From NCBI GenBank assembly GCA_013399015.1, contig VWZX01007387.1, forward strand, positions 702,740-766,739: a stretch of 64,000 nucleotides of DNA, written 5' to 3'. This document shows positions 1-10,369 of the stretch, piece after piece. The stretch is from Galbula dea (Eukaryota; Chordata; Aves; Piciformes; Galbulidae). Every line of letters begins with the position of its first letter. Position 1 is the stretch's first letter. A program made the position numbers and the translations under genes. Under the pieces are notes generated by a model, which searched no databases, had not been told where the DNA came from, and was given only the letters and a program-made list of their open reading frames with translations.

Positions 1-1050
1 CCTCCCGGACCCCCTCGCACCCTCAATCCCCCGGGGGCTGCCCCAGGCTCCCTGTATCGGGTTTCCGTACAGAACCCGCATCGAACCCGCTGTTTTAAGA
101 GGAGATGGGAGCCCGGTGGGACAGTGCCAGCGCGGGAGCGACTGCGGCCTGAAAGCTAAGGTGGCACCGCGGAAGGCGGGCAGGGACTAGGATGGGGATG
201 GGAATAGAGATGGAGGCTGAGGAGTGGGAATCATGCAAATCCCTCTGTTTAAAAAACTTCCATTTGAGAAAGTGTGCCACACTCCGGCGCGGGCACGTAA
301 TCCCCGCGCTAATGGCATTACCGCAGTCTCATCCCCGTTATGGGATGGGACTGAGGGCAAGAACACCCACTGCCACCATCCACCCCCTATATTCCTTTCC
401 CCTCCCACCATAACCCTCGGTTCCCGAGGGGAAGGAGCCTCAGAGACCCTCCCGCCCCGTCGGGGCGACCCACGCCGGCACACCGGCCATCGGTGTCTAT
501 CCTCCGCGGGGTCCCTCGACCCTCTGGACCTCGGGGGGTGAATGGGCGTTTATGGGTTATCAGGGTCCCGTTTTCCGCCCACGATTCCCCAGGCGAAACC
601 GGTCCCGGGAGAGCAAAGTCAGGGCTGCGTCATCTCTTAAATAAAAGAGATAAATTAACTGACAAAATAATTGAGAAAATAATTCTGTGAGGATTCCCAC
701 TCGTGTCTTCTGCGGGTCACAAGTGAGGATTTACGATTGTCCCGCAGGCTGAGCCGCACCGTGCCCAGAGCGGCTGGAACGGGGCTGGACCGAATGTCGG
801 CTCCGTTCCGGTGTCCCGGGGAAACGGGATGAAAACCACCAGAAACAGCGGTTCTGGGGGACTGGACGGCACAGCCTCCGCGGAGGGCGACGGGGCCACT
901 GGCCCTTCTCTCCCCTCCTCCCCACCCCCCAAATCCCAGTTCGGGGAAGGACTTCGGCTGTGTCCAGACAGCAAAATCCCCCCCATGGAAACCTCGAAGG
1001 CAGGGGGTATCCCGGGATGGGTCTTGCCTCCGGTTTTTTGTTCCTCTTTC
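1..1050. promoter_or_regulatory. CpG island running off the left edge
   Basis: I counted roughly 45 CpG dinucleotides in the first 620 bases, far above the CpG-poor remainder of the window, and the density stays high to about base 1000. Vertebrate CpG islands usually mark promoters or first exons. The island is cut by the window edge, so the transcription start, if present, may lie to the left. I see no exon with convincing splice sites in it. The open frames here on both strands (for example 224-541 plus and 717-1079 minus) are what GC-rich sequence gives by chance. It lies downstream of the minus-strand gene ending near 10.2 kb, so it probably belongs to a neighbour. Confidence 0.6.
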
Positions 1051-1829
1051 CTTTTATTTAGCCCCGTGGGTGTCAACATCCCCTGTCGTCCATCCCCATT
1101 CCTCCGCAGGGCAGGGATCCTGCACCTCCAGAAATCTTCCTCTCTGTTTGGGACCAGGAGTTACAACATCAAAGGAGGCGTGAGTGAAACACCCCTGGGT
1201 GCACAGCACTGATGGGTGCTCCCACCTCGGCCTGTTTTCTTTGGATGGGATCTAGGAACACGTTTGAAATCAAATCTAAAGCAGGATCGGATGCTGCTGT
1301 TCCCAAGTCACGTGAGTTGTGGTTTTTTGGTCTACGTTTGACTCTTAGGATTGCAGAAAATCACTGGCTCAGGTTTATGGGAGAGTGCGTTTCACTGCTA
1401 AGAAAATAAAACCAGCCAGAATGAATGATGGGCAGGAATAGGCTTTCTTATGGCACCTGTCTCTTTCGTGGATGTTTCATCACAGACAAATATGAGGTAA
1501 ACCCAGCACTGCATGGAAGGGCCGACTCTCATAAGTTTTATTCACATTCCCTCAAAACCCCAGTGCTCCTCTGAGCCACTCATTGCCAGAGGCACGGAAA
1601 GGTGGAGCAGGGCTCTGCAAGCAGGACAGATTCTTCCCATCTTTTAATTTTCTAAAACAAGTCTGCAAACTCAAACCCCTAGGGGAAAATGCCCCATCAT
1701 GGACCTAGCTCCAGCACCATGCCTGGGCACCTCTGCACTGCGTTTCATTTTCTTGCTGCCCAGCTTTTTCCTCTCTTCTCTGTGGATGCTGGGCTCTTGC
1801 GTAGACCTCTCTGGGGGATTTGTGGCTCT
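1051..1829. other. Non-coding spacer between two CpG-rich blocks
   Basis: This stretch is ordinary, mostly CpG-poor sequence. I see no splice-flanked coding frame, repeat family or RNA gene. Confidence 0.5.
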
Positions 1830-2560
1830 CAGTACGAGCACGCAGCGAGCACACCAAAACCTGCTGCCCAGAAGTGCCTCCTCTCCCGGCTCCTTGCCCG
1901 GATGTGCTCTGCAGCGCTAGCAGCTTGGTCTCCAGGCGTTTTCCGTGGATACCTCAACGGAGGCAGCACCAAACAGCAAGTAAATAACAGCCCCGACGCC
2001 GGGCTGCTGGCACAAAGCAAGCAATTGCCCTTCGCGCAGGTCACTAATCTCTTGACACATGGTCTTTGAGCCCTGGGCCACGGGGAGGGAGGCTGAAAGG
2101 GAAGAAAAGATAGTGGGGACAATAGCAGGGCCGCCGGCCGGCTAATAACCCTTCTCCCGGCTTTGTCTGGGTACACTCAGCATTGCGCTGGGATCAATTC
2201 ATCTCAGCAGAAAAAAACTCACACTCCTGCACCGCAAAGGGGCCGGTGTCTGCCCCCGCTATCGCCCGTGAGGATCCCGGCTCGCCAGGCTAAGTGCAAA
2301 GCTCGAGACGCTGCAGGTATTAATAGCCCCCATTTTGTAGCCAGCAGTAATTCTCTCGTGTGTTTTCCCCTCCACGCTGAAAACAAACCCTTCACTTGAT
2401 CCGTTTGCCCTCTCCGGTTGCCATCTGTCTTCCATCCTTCAAATCTCACCTTAAAAAACAGTGCCTCTTGAGCAAATCCCCCCCGCCGTCCCCACGCCCC
2501 GTCTCGCCCGGCGCAGGCCTGACACCACAAGCGCTCGTTGAAGTGAAGGGGATTTGAGAG
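1830..2560. promoter_or_regulatory. Second CpG-rich block, candidate regulatory region
   Basis: CpG density rises again, with clusters around 1990-2040, 2130-2160, 2230-2310 and 2480-2540. Between the CpG clusters sit AT-rich motifs, including a 'ggtattaatagccccc' stretch near 2315. This mix suits a shore or distal part of the CpG island at 1-1050, or a separate developmental regulatory element. The open frames 1829-2176 (minus) and 2219-2734 (minus) run through it. They lack recognisable domains or splice structure, and I regard them as by-products of GC content. Confidence 0.4.
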
Positions 2561-4299
2561 TGCGCAGGACACGGCGGGATTAAGGCCACAGATTGCGCTC
2601 CCCTGGGCTGCACTGAGCCTGCAGAGCAAAGCCTTCTCCCTGCGGCTCTCCCTGCCTAGTGCCACCAACCCTGAGCCTAGTTCTGCTCCCTCCGCTCGTC
2701 TGCCTCTCCTTCGCACCGGTGAGGTGAGGCTCATCCCACCAGCACCTGGGCATCATCATCCCTCTGCCCTTCATGTGCTGTTGGGATGGAGGGGAGCACC
2801 TGAGCCGACCTCCTCCGATGTCTTCGGGTACCTTCCTCTGCAGATGCAGGCAGGAGAGGTCACCTCCTGAGCCCTGGCAAGGAGGTATGGGGTGATTTGA
2901 GCGGGAGACTGCTGTTTGCACAGATGTGGCGGGTGCTGTCCCACCTCACGGTGTGCCGCTGTGGGACCTACTGCACCACCCACCAGCAGCATCTGCGGGG
3001 CGGCCCCGGCCAAGCCCGTGAATCACGAGCACATCAAAGCACCGGCAGCGCTAGCACTAACAACCCTGGCAGCCGGCTCCGAGCGGACAGTGCCTGCGCA
3101 GATGTTCAGCAGCAGCTTTTCTCAATTACAAAGAGAAGCAGAATTTACCAGAAAAAGCCAGAGAAAAGAAGGAATCCTGGCCAGGAGGGGTTGCAGTAAA
3201 GAGCCTACGCATCTCCTGCAGCTTCACAGGCCAGGTCAGACCAGCACATCACCACCTCCCTCCATTTTAGCACCAGTATTACGTTGCCCCACATCATCCG
3301 GCAGCCCTTGCTGTGGGGGTCACCTGCTCCCATAAAAATCTTGTTCCTCTTTAGCAAGACTTCACCTTACAGGGCTTCATAGGCATAGAAGAGAGCTCGG
3401 ACATGACTACATCTGAGCCAAACCTTTGGAGCTGGTGAAATTCCTCCTGGAAAATAAACTCACGTGATTTGAAAGCATAACCTACAGTGGGCTTGCCACA
3501 TAGTGTTTTTTCGGTTGAGCCTGGCAAAGGCAGCCCTGATCCTTCCCAGCTCCCACACACCCTGAACTACCATGAGCAGGAGTCTCGTGGTCAGCTGCCC
3601 GGGTAGGAGAATGGCATCACTCCCACATGACATCTGGACTTTCCCCTTTCAACAGCAAAAGGAGCAAAACTCGGTGTACCTCGAGAGGTGACCACAACAC
3701 AGACACCCCTCGTGTTCGAGGAGAACCAGTGAAGTGTGCCTGGCCTTCACTGCCGGTGTCCTGCTCATCCCTCCCATGGAAGCAGTAGAGGGAGAGGCTG
3801 TGAAGTGGAGTGGGAGGCAGAACATGGGGCTAGCTCTTCACCCCAGGCTGCAGGTGCTGCCCCTGGTTTTCTGCTTGAATGAAACTGCTGGTCTGAACAT
3901 GGCTCATAACCTTCAGCCCACAGCAGAACCTTGCCAAAGTCCTTCCCCTAGGTAGTTCAAAACCGCAGGCACTTGCCCATCTCTTCCTCACGGGGCTGTC
4001 AGCTACAGCACATCGCAGGAACCAGGGAAACGCTGCGGTGCCAGGGCCATGAGCCCTCCTCGCTGGGGCATACAGAGACACTCATGCCTCCTCCATAACA
4101 CATCTGGGCATTCCCTGTCCTTCCCCAAGGTGTATTGGGATGAATACATGATCGGCGCCTCCTCCATCCTGCTTCCCACACTGCAGGATGGGATCAGAGC
4201 CCCAGGAGCTAGCAGTTCTCACCTTCCCAGAGAAGGGGCTGGAGGGAGAGCGTCTAGGTGGGAGTGGGATTAGCACCTAGCTGGCACTGGGCATGGCTG
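2561..4299. other. Non-coding intergenic sequence
   Basis: No gene, repeat family or RNA was recognised. Several open frames of 70-140 codons overlap one another on both strands without domain signal, so none is called. Confidence 0.5.
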
Positions 4300-4650
4300 G
4301 CACCAGCGTTTTATTACTGTCCTATGATAATATTATAAAGGCTCACTGGGAAGTAATTACATCCTATAAAAGAAGCAGCAGTCTGTGGTTTGAGCCAGGA
4401 CCAGTTCATGACACCCATTCTAAAGAGAGGTTTCATGTCTTCTTTATAGATTAGATTTTAACCTGACAACCTTTTAACACTGTATTAAATTAGAAATTAA
4501 CTTTGTACGACTGTTCACCGTATAATTGACCTACTGATAGCCTGAGCACTAGAGAATATTTAAGATACCTTTCAGACAGCGAAATCCCCAAGAAAATTTA
4601 GAGCCTCCTCCTTGATTTAGACCAGGGCTTTGTTATTAATTAGTATTTAT
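4300..4650. promoter_or_regulatory. AT-rich candidate conserved non-coding element
   Basis: The block is about 350 bases of AT-rich, low-CpG, non-repetitive sequence. It is rich in homeodomain-like TAAT cores (for example at 'gtaattacatc' near 4353 and 'tattaattagta' near 4633) and is set between GC-richer flanks. Such composition is common in conserved enhancers near developmental genes. Conservation itself cannot be seen from one sequence. Confidence 0.3.
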
Positions 4651-7579
4651 GGTCAGGTGGCAGAGGGAGGGCTGCCAGGGAGCAGCATACCTGCTGAACC
4701 ATAACGAGCCTCGGGGACGATGAAATCCAATGGAATGGAGGGAAAGAGGCAGAGGAAGGCTGCAAGCCTCCAACCCTGCCTGCTGCAATCACCACCTGGT
4801 GAGGCCAGCGGTCACCCTCCTGTGGTCACCCCAGGCAGAGGTGCAGGGGGATGAACTCATCAGGCATGGAGCTGACACCTTCGAGAGAGCCAGATCCTGC
4901 AGGCACTGAGTGCTCACTGGGGATTGCCGAGCATCAGTAGTTCCCAGCAACAGCTGGGAGCCCTGCAGGACTTAGTTCACAGTGCCTTTGCCATGGGCGC
5001 AGGCAGAGGGTCACCCTGGTGTGGGGCAGGGCAGAGAGGCAGTTCCACAGCTGGAAGAATGCTCCTGGTCCATGGCACACACAAGATGTACATAAGCAGC
5101 TTACCTTAGCCTGTTTGGATGACACCCACGCCTGTGACCTTCCTGCAACCTGCACGGGGCCATCAGTATTTTAGTGCAATTTCCTGCAGCAGAAATTCCT
5201 AAGAAAGGCAAAAATCCAGCCTGGGAACTCACTGACAGATGCAGAGCTTCAAATTACATCTGAGTCCAGTGAAGGGCAGGGTGGCAATTGGTGGGGCAAT
5301 ATCAATGCCCAGGCAAGCCAGGAAGGGAAGTGTGTCCCCAAGGCTGGGGGTACATGTGGCATGTCCTCCAGGCTGTATCCTGCAGTGGGAAACAGCAGCT
5401 CCCGCGCTCACCTTGCTCACAGATGGCATTGGAGGAAGGAAGGTGCAGCTAGGCACTGCATGGGACAGGGGAGGCAGCAACCCTGCCACATCCATGGTCC
5501 AGCTCCAGAGTTGGTGACTTCAGTCCCTGCTATGACCTGCCCTTTGCTTTCACCAGGGTAAAGGCATTTTCTAGTACCATTAAAACTTGCTCCCAACATG
5601 TGCAGGAGGCAGGAGCACTGAGGCTGAATGCACTGAGAGAGGCAAAAACCGAGGGTGAAGCCACAGCTGGTGCTGGGGCAGCCAAATGGTTTTATAGGGG
5701 CACAAGAGCAGGGTGACCGCAGGATGGGAAGCACTGCCTGGCTGTGCTACAGCTCCCAGCATCGACAGGTGAGGGGCTTGTCTCTGGCTAAGTCTATTTT
5801 CATCAGCTCTGCTCCCACACAGGGAGAGCAGGGAGCTCCAAGATAGGGTTCATGCTGTGACCAGGACAGAGGTGCAGACAAATGCTTATCCTGGTGCCTT
5901 TTCCATCTGTGAAACAGGCCAAGCAGTGGATTCAATTATTATTTTTATCTTTCCTAGAACATAAGCCACTAATCATTTATTGCCTTAAACTCCCTTCATC
6001 TCCACAACTTTTGTTCCCATTTTATCCAGTGAAACCTTCAAGGAAAAAAAAAAAAAAGGAAGTTTGCTTTTCTCTTTTTGCAATCACAAAGACCTGATCT
6101 CAGCTCTCTCGACTCGCTAATTGTGGGCGCTGAGTTGGTTTGGTTTAAAGTTACACTTAGCAGCTGTGAAACATTAGGGTGAAGTGATTACAACCTACTG
6201 GAGGATACCGAACATTTTTACAATATCTCAGGAGCATAAGGGAAAGACAACAGGAAATGGTGCAAACTTTCCTACCCTGCACAGCAACAAGGCCAGAGCA
6301 GAGCAAGTGAGAAAATAAATGCAGGGACACCGCGCAGACGCAGTTTGGATCCTTGAAAAGTTCCTAAGGAAGCCCTGGTGAAAGCACCGTGTGTTCACCC
6401 CCGGGCTTGAAGGGCCAGAGCGGAGAGGCAGCAGTGTTCAGGGATTTCACAGCTGCACTGTGTGGTAAAACCCTCCTCCAGGTCCTCTGGAGGAAGGATG
6501 GAGATCTTGGCAGTGTTTTGCCCTCGGTTGGTTCCCCTTGCTGGCTTGGCTTCTTCAAGCCTTGTCATCAGCAAACTTTGTCCTTGGGCTGCCTAACGCT
6601 GCTTGGGGCAACCAAAAGCTGGTAGAGATGAGCGGGCAGATGGTGTTGATCAGCTTACCTTGGGCAGAGCTTCGTTGAGGCTCATCAGGGCTGAACTTCA
6701 CTGGCAAAGCAAAATGAAGCCTGAGCCCCATGTGCTCTGCAGAGCACTAGCCCCTCTGGTTATACCCAGGTCATGGACTGGCTCTGACATTTGATTTCAT
6801 TTGAACTTCAAGCTGTCGCATTTGGGGAACCTTTGACTTTCCACTTCTTTTCAAACACCCAAACACTCCCCTCCCATGATTTAAACACGTTACATGCGTG
6901 TGCTTATTACAGAAAGCAGGACAGGATAAGAAAGCAGTATTTCATGTTAATTCATGAAATCTGAACTCAACTTTTAATAGAAGAGCTCCACTTTATGCAC
7001 AGAGTGATATACAGTCTGCCCCGCTTTAAATGAGACGTTGTGCCTTTTGAACTCAGCAGGAGGCTGCTGCCTACTACTACTGGAAACAGTTTAAAACCCT
7101 GCAAGCCTGACATGTCTTTTGGGCTCTTTTTGAGCCAGTGGTTTATATCATGGCACAACATTCTTGCTGGGCTGCCTGTGACCGCCAGCCAGCCACTGTC
7201 TTTGAAAACCCAGCAGTTCAGAAACTCACCTGGATTATTTCCTCAACAACGAGAGACACTTGTCTGAAATCCTGCGAAGACCATGAGCCTCTGGCTATTT
7301 TTGTTGTAAGTGGGGTTTGGATCACATTCCTAGATTGAAAACCTAGTTGCATTAAAGTCAGGGCAAACCTCCCTTAGGAGCAACTTCTAGACACCATCAA
7401 TGAACAGCAATATTCTTGTCCGGTGCCTCAAAAGAGTATGGCTGCTGAGAGCAAAGTAGAGGAAAGGTGGTGTTGCAGGAACCACCCAGTTGAGATGGGA
7501 GGTTTTGAGTGCATGCTGAAGGCAGGGATCATTGGTGGGAGCAGCATGCGCTATGAGTGAGGCACACACTGTGGGGATG
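4651..7579. other. Non-coding intergenic sequence
   Basis: No gene was found. The stretch contains a probable MIR remnant (5850-5940, listed separately) and a 14-15 base A-run near 6044-6057. The short open frames are not flanked by credible splice sites and resemble no family that I know. Confidence 0.5.
5850..5940 (+). repeat. Possible MIR (CORE-SINE) remnant
   Basis: A 'ctgtgaccagg' segment is followed about 40 bases on by 'ttttccatctgtgaaacagg'. These match, in order, the MIR consensus segments around 'gtgtgaccttgggcaag' and 'tttcctcatctgtaaaatgg'. The orientation is plus and the copy is strongly diverged, as expected for a repeat older than the bird-mammal split. Confidence 0.4.
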
Positions 7580-7724
7580 TGTTGAATCAGATCCTAGAGA
7601 GTTACTGTTGAATCGGACTCTACAGAGTTATTGCTGAATCAGAGCCTAGAGAGTTGTTGAATGAGAGCCTACAGAGTTATTGTTGAACCAGACCCTATAG
7701 TTAAACCAGACCCTATAGAGTTAT
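7580..7724. repeat. 26-bp minisatellite, about six units
   Basis: Units start at 7580, 7606, 7632, 7655, 7681 and 7701. The core is 'tgttgaatcagatcctagag' followed by 'agttac' or 'agttat'. The first two units and the fourth are full 26-mers, and the third, fifth and sixth have lost 2-6 bases. Units differ by several substitutions, so the array is not recent. It lies downstream of the 3' UTR of the minus-strand gene. Confidence 0.85.
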
Positions 7725-8599
7725 CCTTGCAACACACTTGGCTTTCACTGGCTCACTGAAGAACTGGAACTCAGTGGTTATTCTGCTGGGTCATCTCTGT
7801 AAGTATCAAATTAAAGTTAAATTAGCCACCTCATAGCAGTGCTTGCTCTTTTTTTTTTAGGCTCTAGGGTTTCTTAACACTTTGGCTACAGGGCTATCAG
7901 CAGCAGGGAATTTAGGACATTCTTTTCAATGAACCAGACTGAAAATATTTTGGTACAGCCCCAGTTTGTAGGGGTTTTCTCCCCCCCCTCCTCTTTAAAA
8001 CAAAACATCCTGATTCAAAGGAGCTTCTTGCAGACTGGGAATTTCCACATGGCCGTATTGCAGCACTTATAAAAAGTGATTTAATGCCTGCCAACAACAA
8101 ATACATTTCCAGTGACACCACTCGGCGTTATCCGCTATCCTCCTTGGTGTGTTCAGGAAGAACCAGCAGCCAAGCTGTGGATCCAGGGCAGGAGGGAGAA
8201 GAGCAGTCACCTCCCTTTGCAAGAACTGTGTCCCTTATGGCTGCTCCTGAAAGGAAACAAGCATCATGGTGACAACACAATCCCTTCTCTATGTGTTAAT
8301 CTGGATTTTGTTTGAACTTTTGGAGCTGACCTTGGCCTGAACTGTGTTAAAAATCCTGACTGGTGTGGACTGATTTGACCCTGCAGTGCCAGCCCTATCC
8401 TCAGCCCCTCACTTCAAGCCATTATTTTAGAGACATAAAAGAAATAGCATTACAGCAGATATAGCCAGCGGGATGGAGCTGTGAGTATGTACTTACAGGC
8501 AAACTCTCCTCTGATCTCATCCCAAGGAAGTTTTGTTTTGTTGTTTGTTTTTTTTTTTTCAACTTGAAAAAGGACTGACTGAAAACCAAGCAAGAAACT
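7725..8599. other. Non-coding sequence downstream of the minus-strand gene
   Basis: No gene was found. Short homopolymers (T-run near 7850-7858, C-run near 7980-7988, T-run near 8549-8560) and otherwise unique sequence are seen. Confidence 0.5.
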
Positions 8600-8625
8600 G
8601 AAATTACTGCTGCAGACTCTCAGTT

Positions 8626-8631
8626 TTTATT
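8626..8631 (-). promoter_or_regulatory. Candidate distal polyadenylation signal (AATAAA)
   Basis: The plus strand reads tttatt, giving AATAAA on the gene strand about 1.58 kb past the stop codon. It would define the long 3' UTR. A signal of this kind occurs often by chance, so use depends on transcript evidence. Confidence 0.3.
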
Positions 8632-9482
8632 AGTGGTTTCCAAGCCTGAAGAGAGAGAGGAAAAAAAAGTTTCTGAGTTGTGGTGTTACAGTTAAAAACA
8701 AAATTAAAAAAATCAAGCCCAAGACTGAATTTGGTATTTGGTGTTTGGGGATGGAACAGGAAGAGGGTGGTGGGTTCTGCATCACTCAGTGTGGCTGCTT
8801 TAAGCTGCAAGAGTGCAAAAAGATTTGTGGGTTTAGAGAGTTTCCTCTCATTGCCATGACTCAAATGGCTTCTATGGAAAACAAGTAGTGGGAAGGAAAT
8901 TTCATAAGCTGACAGTCCCATCCCACTCTCTGCTTCTCGACACCAGTTGGCTGAGATCTAGGAATTCATGTGGTTACTATATGTGAGCCCATGACTACTT
9001 TATCGGCAGAGTTATGTGGTGCTTGTTTTGACCGTGCACATTCAGTAGGGTTCAGGCTGTCGTATGCCTTCTGCAGAGCCTCTTATACGTGATCCTGTAA
9101 CACAATAGGTGGGATGGAGGTGGGTGCCTCTGCTTTCAGCACGCCTGGTCCTCGTCCCACCAAAATCAGTGGGATGAAGGAGCTGGGCTCAGAACCCCAA
9201 CAGAGGTGGGTGCCGATTTTCTGAGGTCCTAAGTGACTACAAGGCTTACCACCTACATCCCTCTTTTTTTTCAAATCCTGTCCATGCACAGGGGGGCAAG
9301 AAAGCAGGGAGGGAAAACCAAGCTAGAAACTGGCTGCATAGCATCTGCTGATGGCTTTAATTAAAGCCCTTGAGTTAATAAATATGCACACAGTCTGGTC
9401 CAGGAAGACACATGAAGCCCACAGGCAGCCCAGTAACACTCCATGAACATTGCCATTTAAGCAGTTTCTTGTTTAACTTAGA

Positions 9483-9488
9483 TTTATT
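9483..9488 (-). promoter_or_regulatory. Candidate proximal polyadenylation signal (AATAAA)
   Basis: The plus strand reads tttatt, giving AATAAA on the gene strand about 0.72 kb past the stop codon. It is the first canonical hexamer I noticed downstream of the stop, so a short 3' UTR ending near 9460 is plausible. Confidence 0.4.
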
Positions 9489-10207
9489 CAATGACACATG
9501 CATTTCTGGACAGATATCTGAGTTCCAATGAACAACTTTTATAACCAAATATGAGAAATCTGTGACTGCAGTTAGTCAATTAAGTACATTTCTAAAATAC
9601 ATGACTAGAAGACAACTGGAGCAATTGAGAGAAACTCTTCCAAAGAACAAAAAAAGAAACATATCCATTTGTAATACTCCTGGCATTGATGAGCATCAGA
9701 GGGGAGGGAGGGCAGCAAGGAGACACAACGAGGAAGGAATAACATTATCAACCCTGTCCACAGAAAGTTCTCCAGTTTCCACTTTCTCCAGTTCATTTGT
9801 TAATGCTCGGCACTTTTGCAGGCAGCGAAAGCTCCTCTCGAGTTACAGAGATTCCCTTCACCCCTCAGCGCGAAAAAGCAGAGAACGGTTGGGAAACCAT
9901 GTGCTTGACCAAAAATGGCTTAGAAAGATTTCTCCTCAACCAGCCTCTTCCTGAACACAGCGAAAAAAAAGAAGCCGCAAGAGCTAGATCAGGACTGAAG
10001 ACGAAGTCTCTTCGTATTGCACAGGAACACAGAGTCAAGATTTTATGAGTATGTTTCAGGAAGGGTTAAGAGTTGTCAATATTTATCAGGGTAACGAGAA
10101 CCATCCAGCGCAGCGGTGACCTGGCAGGTGACAGACACATCGAGGTTGTTTAGGCAGAGAGGCAGCTCGTTACCCTGTCTGGATCTCCCCTTGGATGTTT
10201 GGCTCAC

Positions 10208-10356
10208 TTAAGGGAATCCCGTGGGGAAAAGGCTGAGGGGCTGGTTTTCGTTAGTTGGGAGGGGTGACCTGTAGCCGTCAAAGTTGCGCGGGATGCTGCC
10301 GCTGGTGGAACCCGAGCTGTTACTGAGCGTTTCTATGCTTCCCTCTCGCTGAAGCT
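10208..10356 (-). CDS. Terminal coding exon, C-terminus of an unidentified conserved protein
   Basis: On the minus strand, a pyrimidine-rich tract ending in 'ttcccgttgcag' (a strong 3' splice site) precedes the exon at 10356. The exon contributes two bases completing a Glu codon, then 48 residues, then TAA at 10208-10210. The frame begins LQREGSIETLSNSSGSTSGS and then carries a basic/aromatic patch (RNFDGYRSP) and a Pro/Leu/Phe-rich end closing in FPTGFP. Its first half is Ser/Thr/Gly-rich, typical of a disordered, phosphorylatable tail. The phase matches exactly the exon at 33420-33587, which is the main support for its reality. I do not recognise the protein. The tail style suggests a cytoplasmic signalling or scaffold protein, but that is inference. 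Confidence 0.82.
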
Positions 10357-10369
10357 CTGCAACGGGAAG

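Larger units (their letters stand above)
8600..10207 (-). other. Probable 3' UTR of the minus-strand gene
   Basis: The sequence directly follows the TAA stop at 10208-10210 on the minus strand. Two AATAAA signals are seen in this orientation, at 9483-9488 and 8626-8631, so UTRs of about 0.75 or 1.6 kb are possible. The part from about 9540 to 10207 is low in repeats and has scattered CpGs. It also contains an antisense open frame of 130 codons (9562-9954, plus), which I treat as coincidental. Transcript ends are inferred from the signals only. Confidence 0.55.

Noticed and set aside
9562..9954. 130-codon plus-strand frame opposite the 3' UTR
   Set aside because: Low-complexity Ser/Arg-rich translation with no domain and no splice context; it lies in the antisense of a UTR and is best explained by chance.
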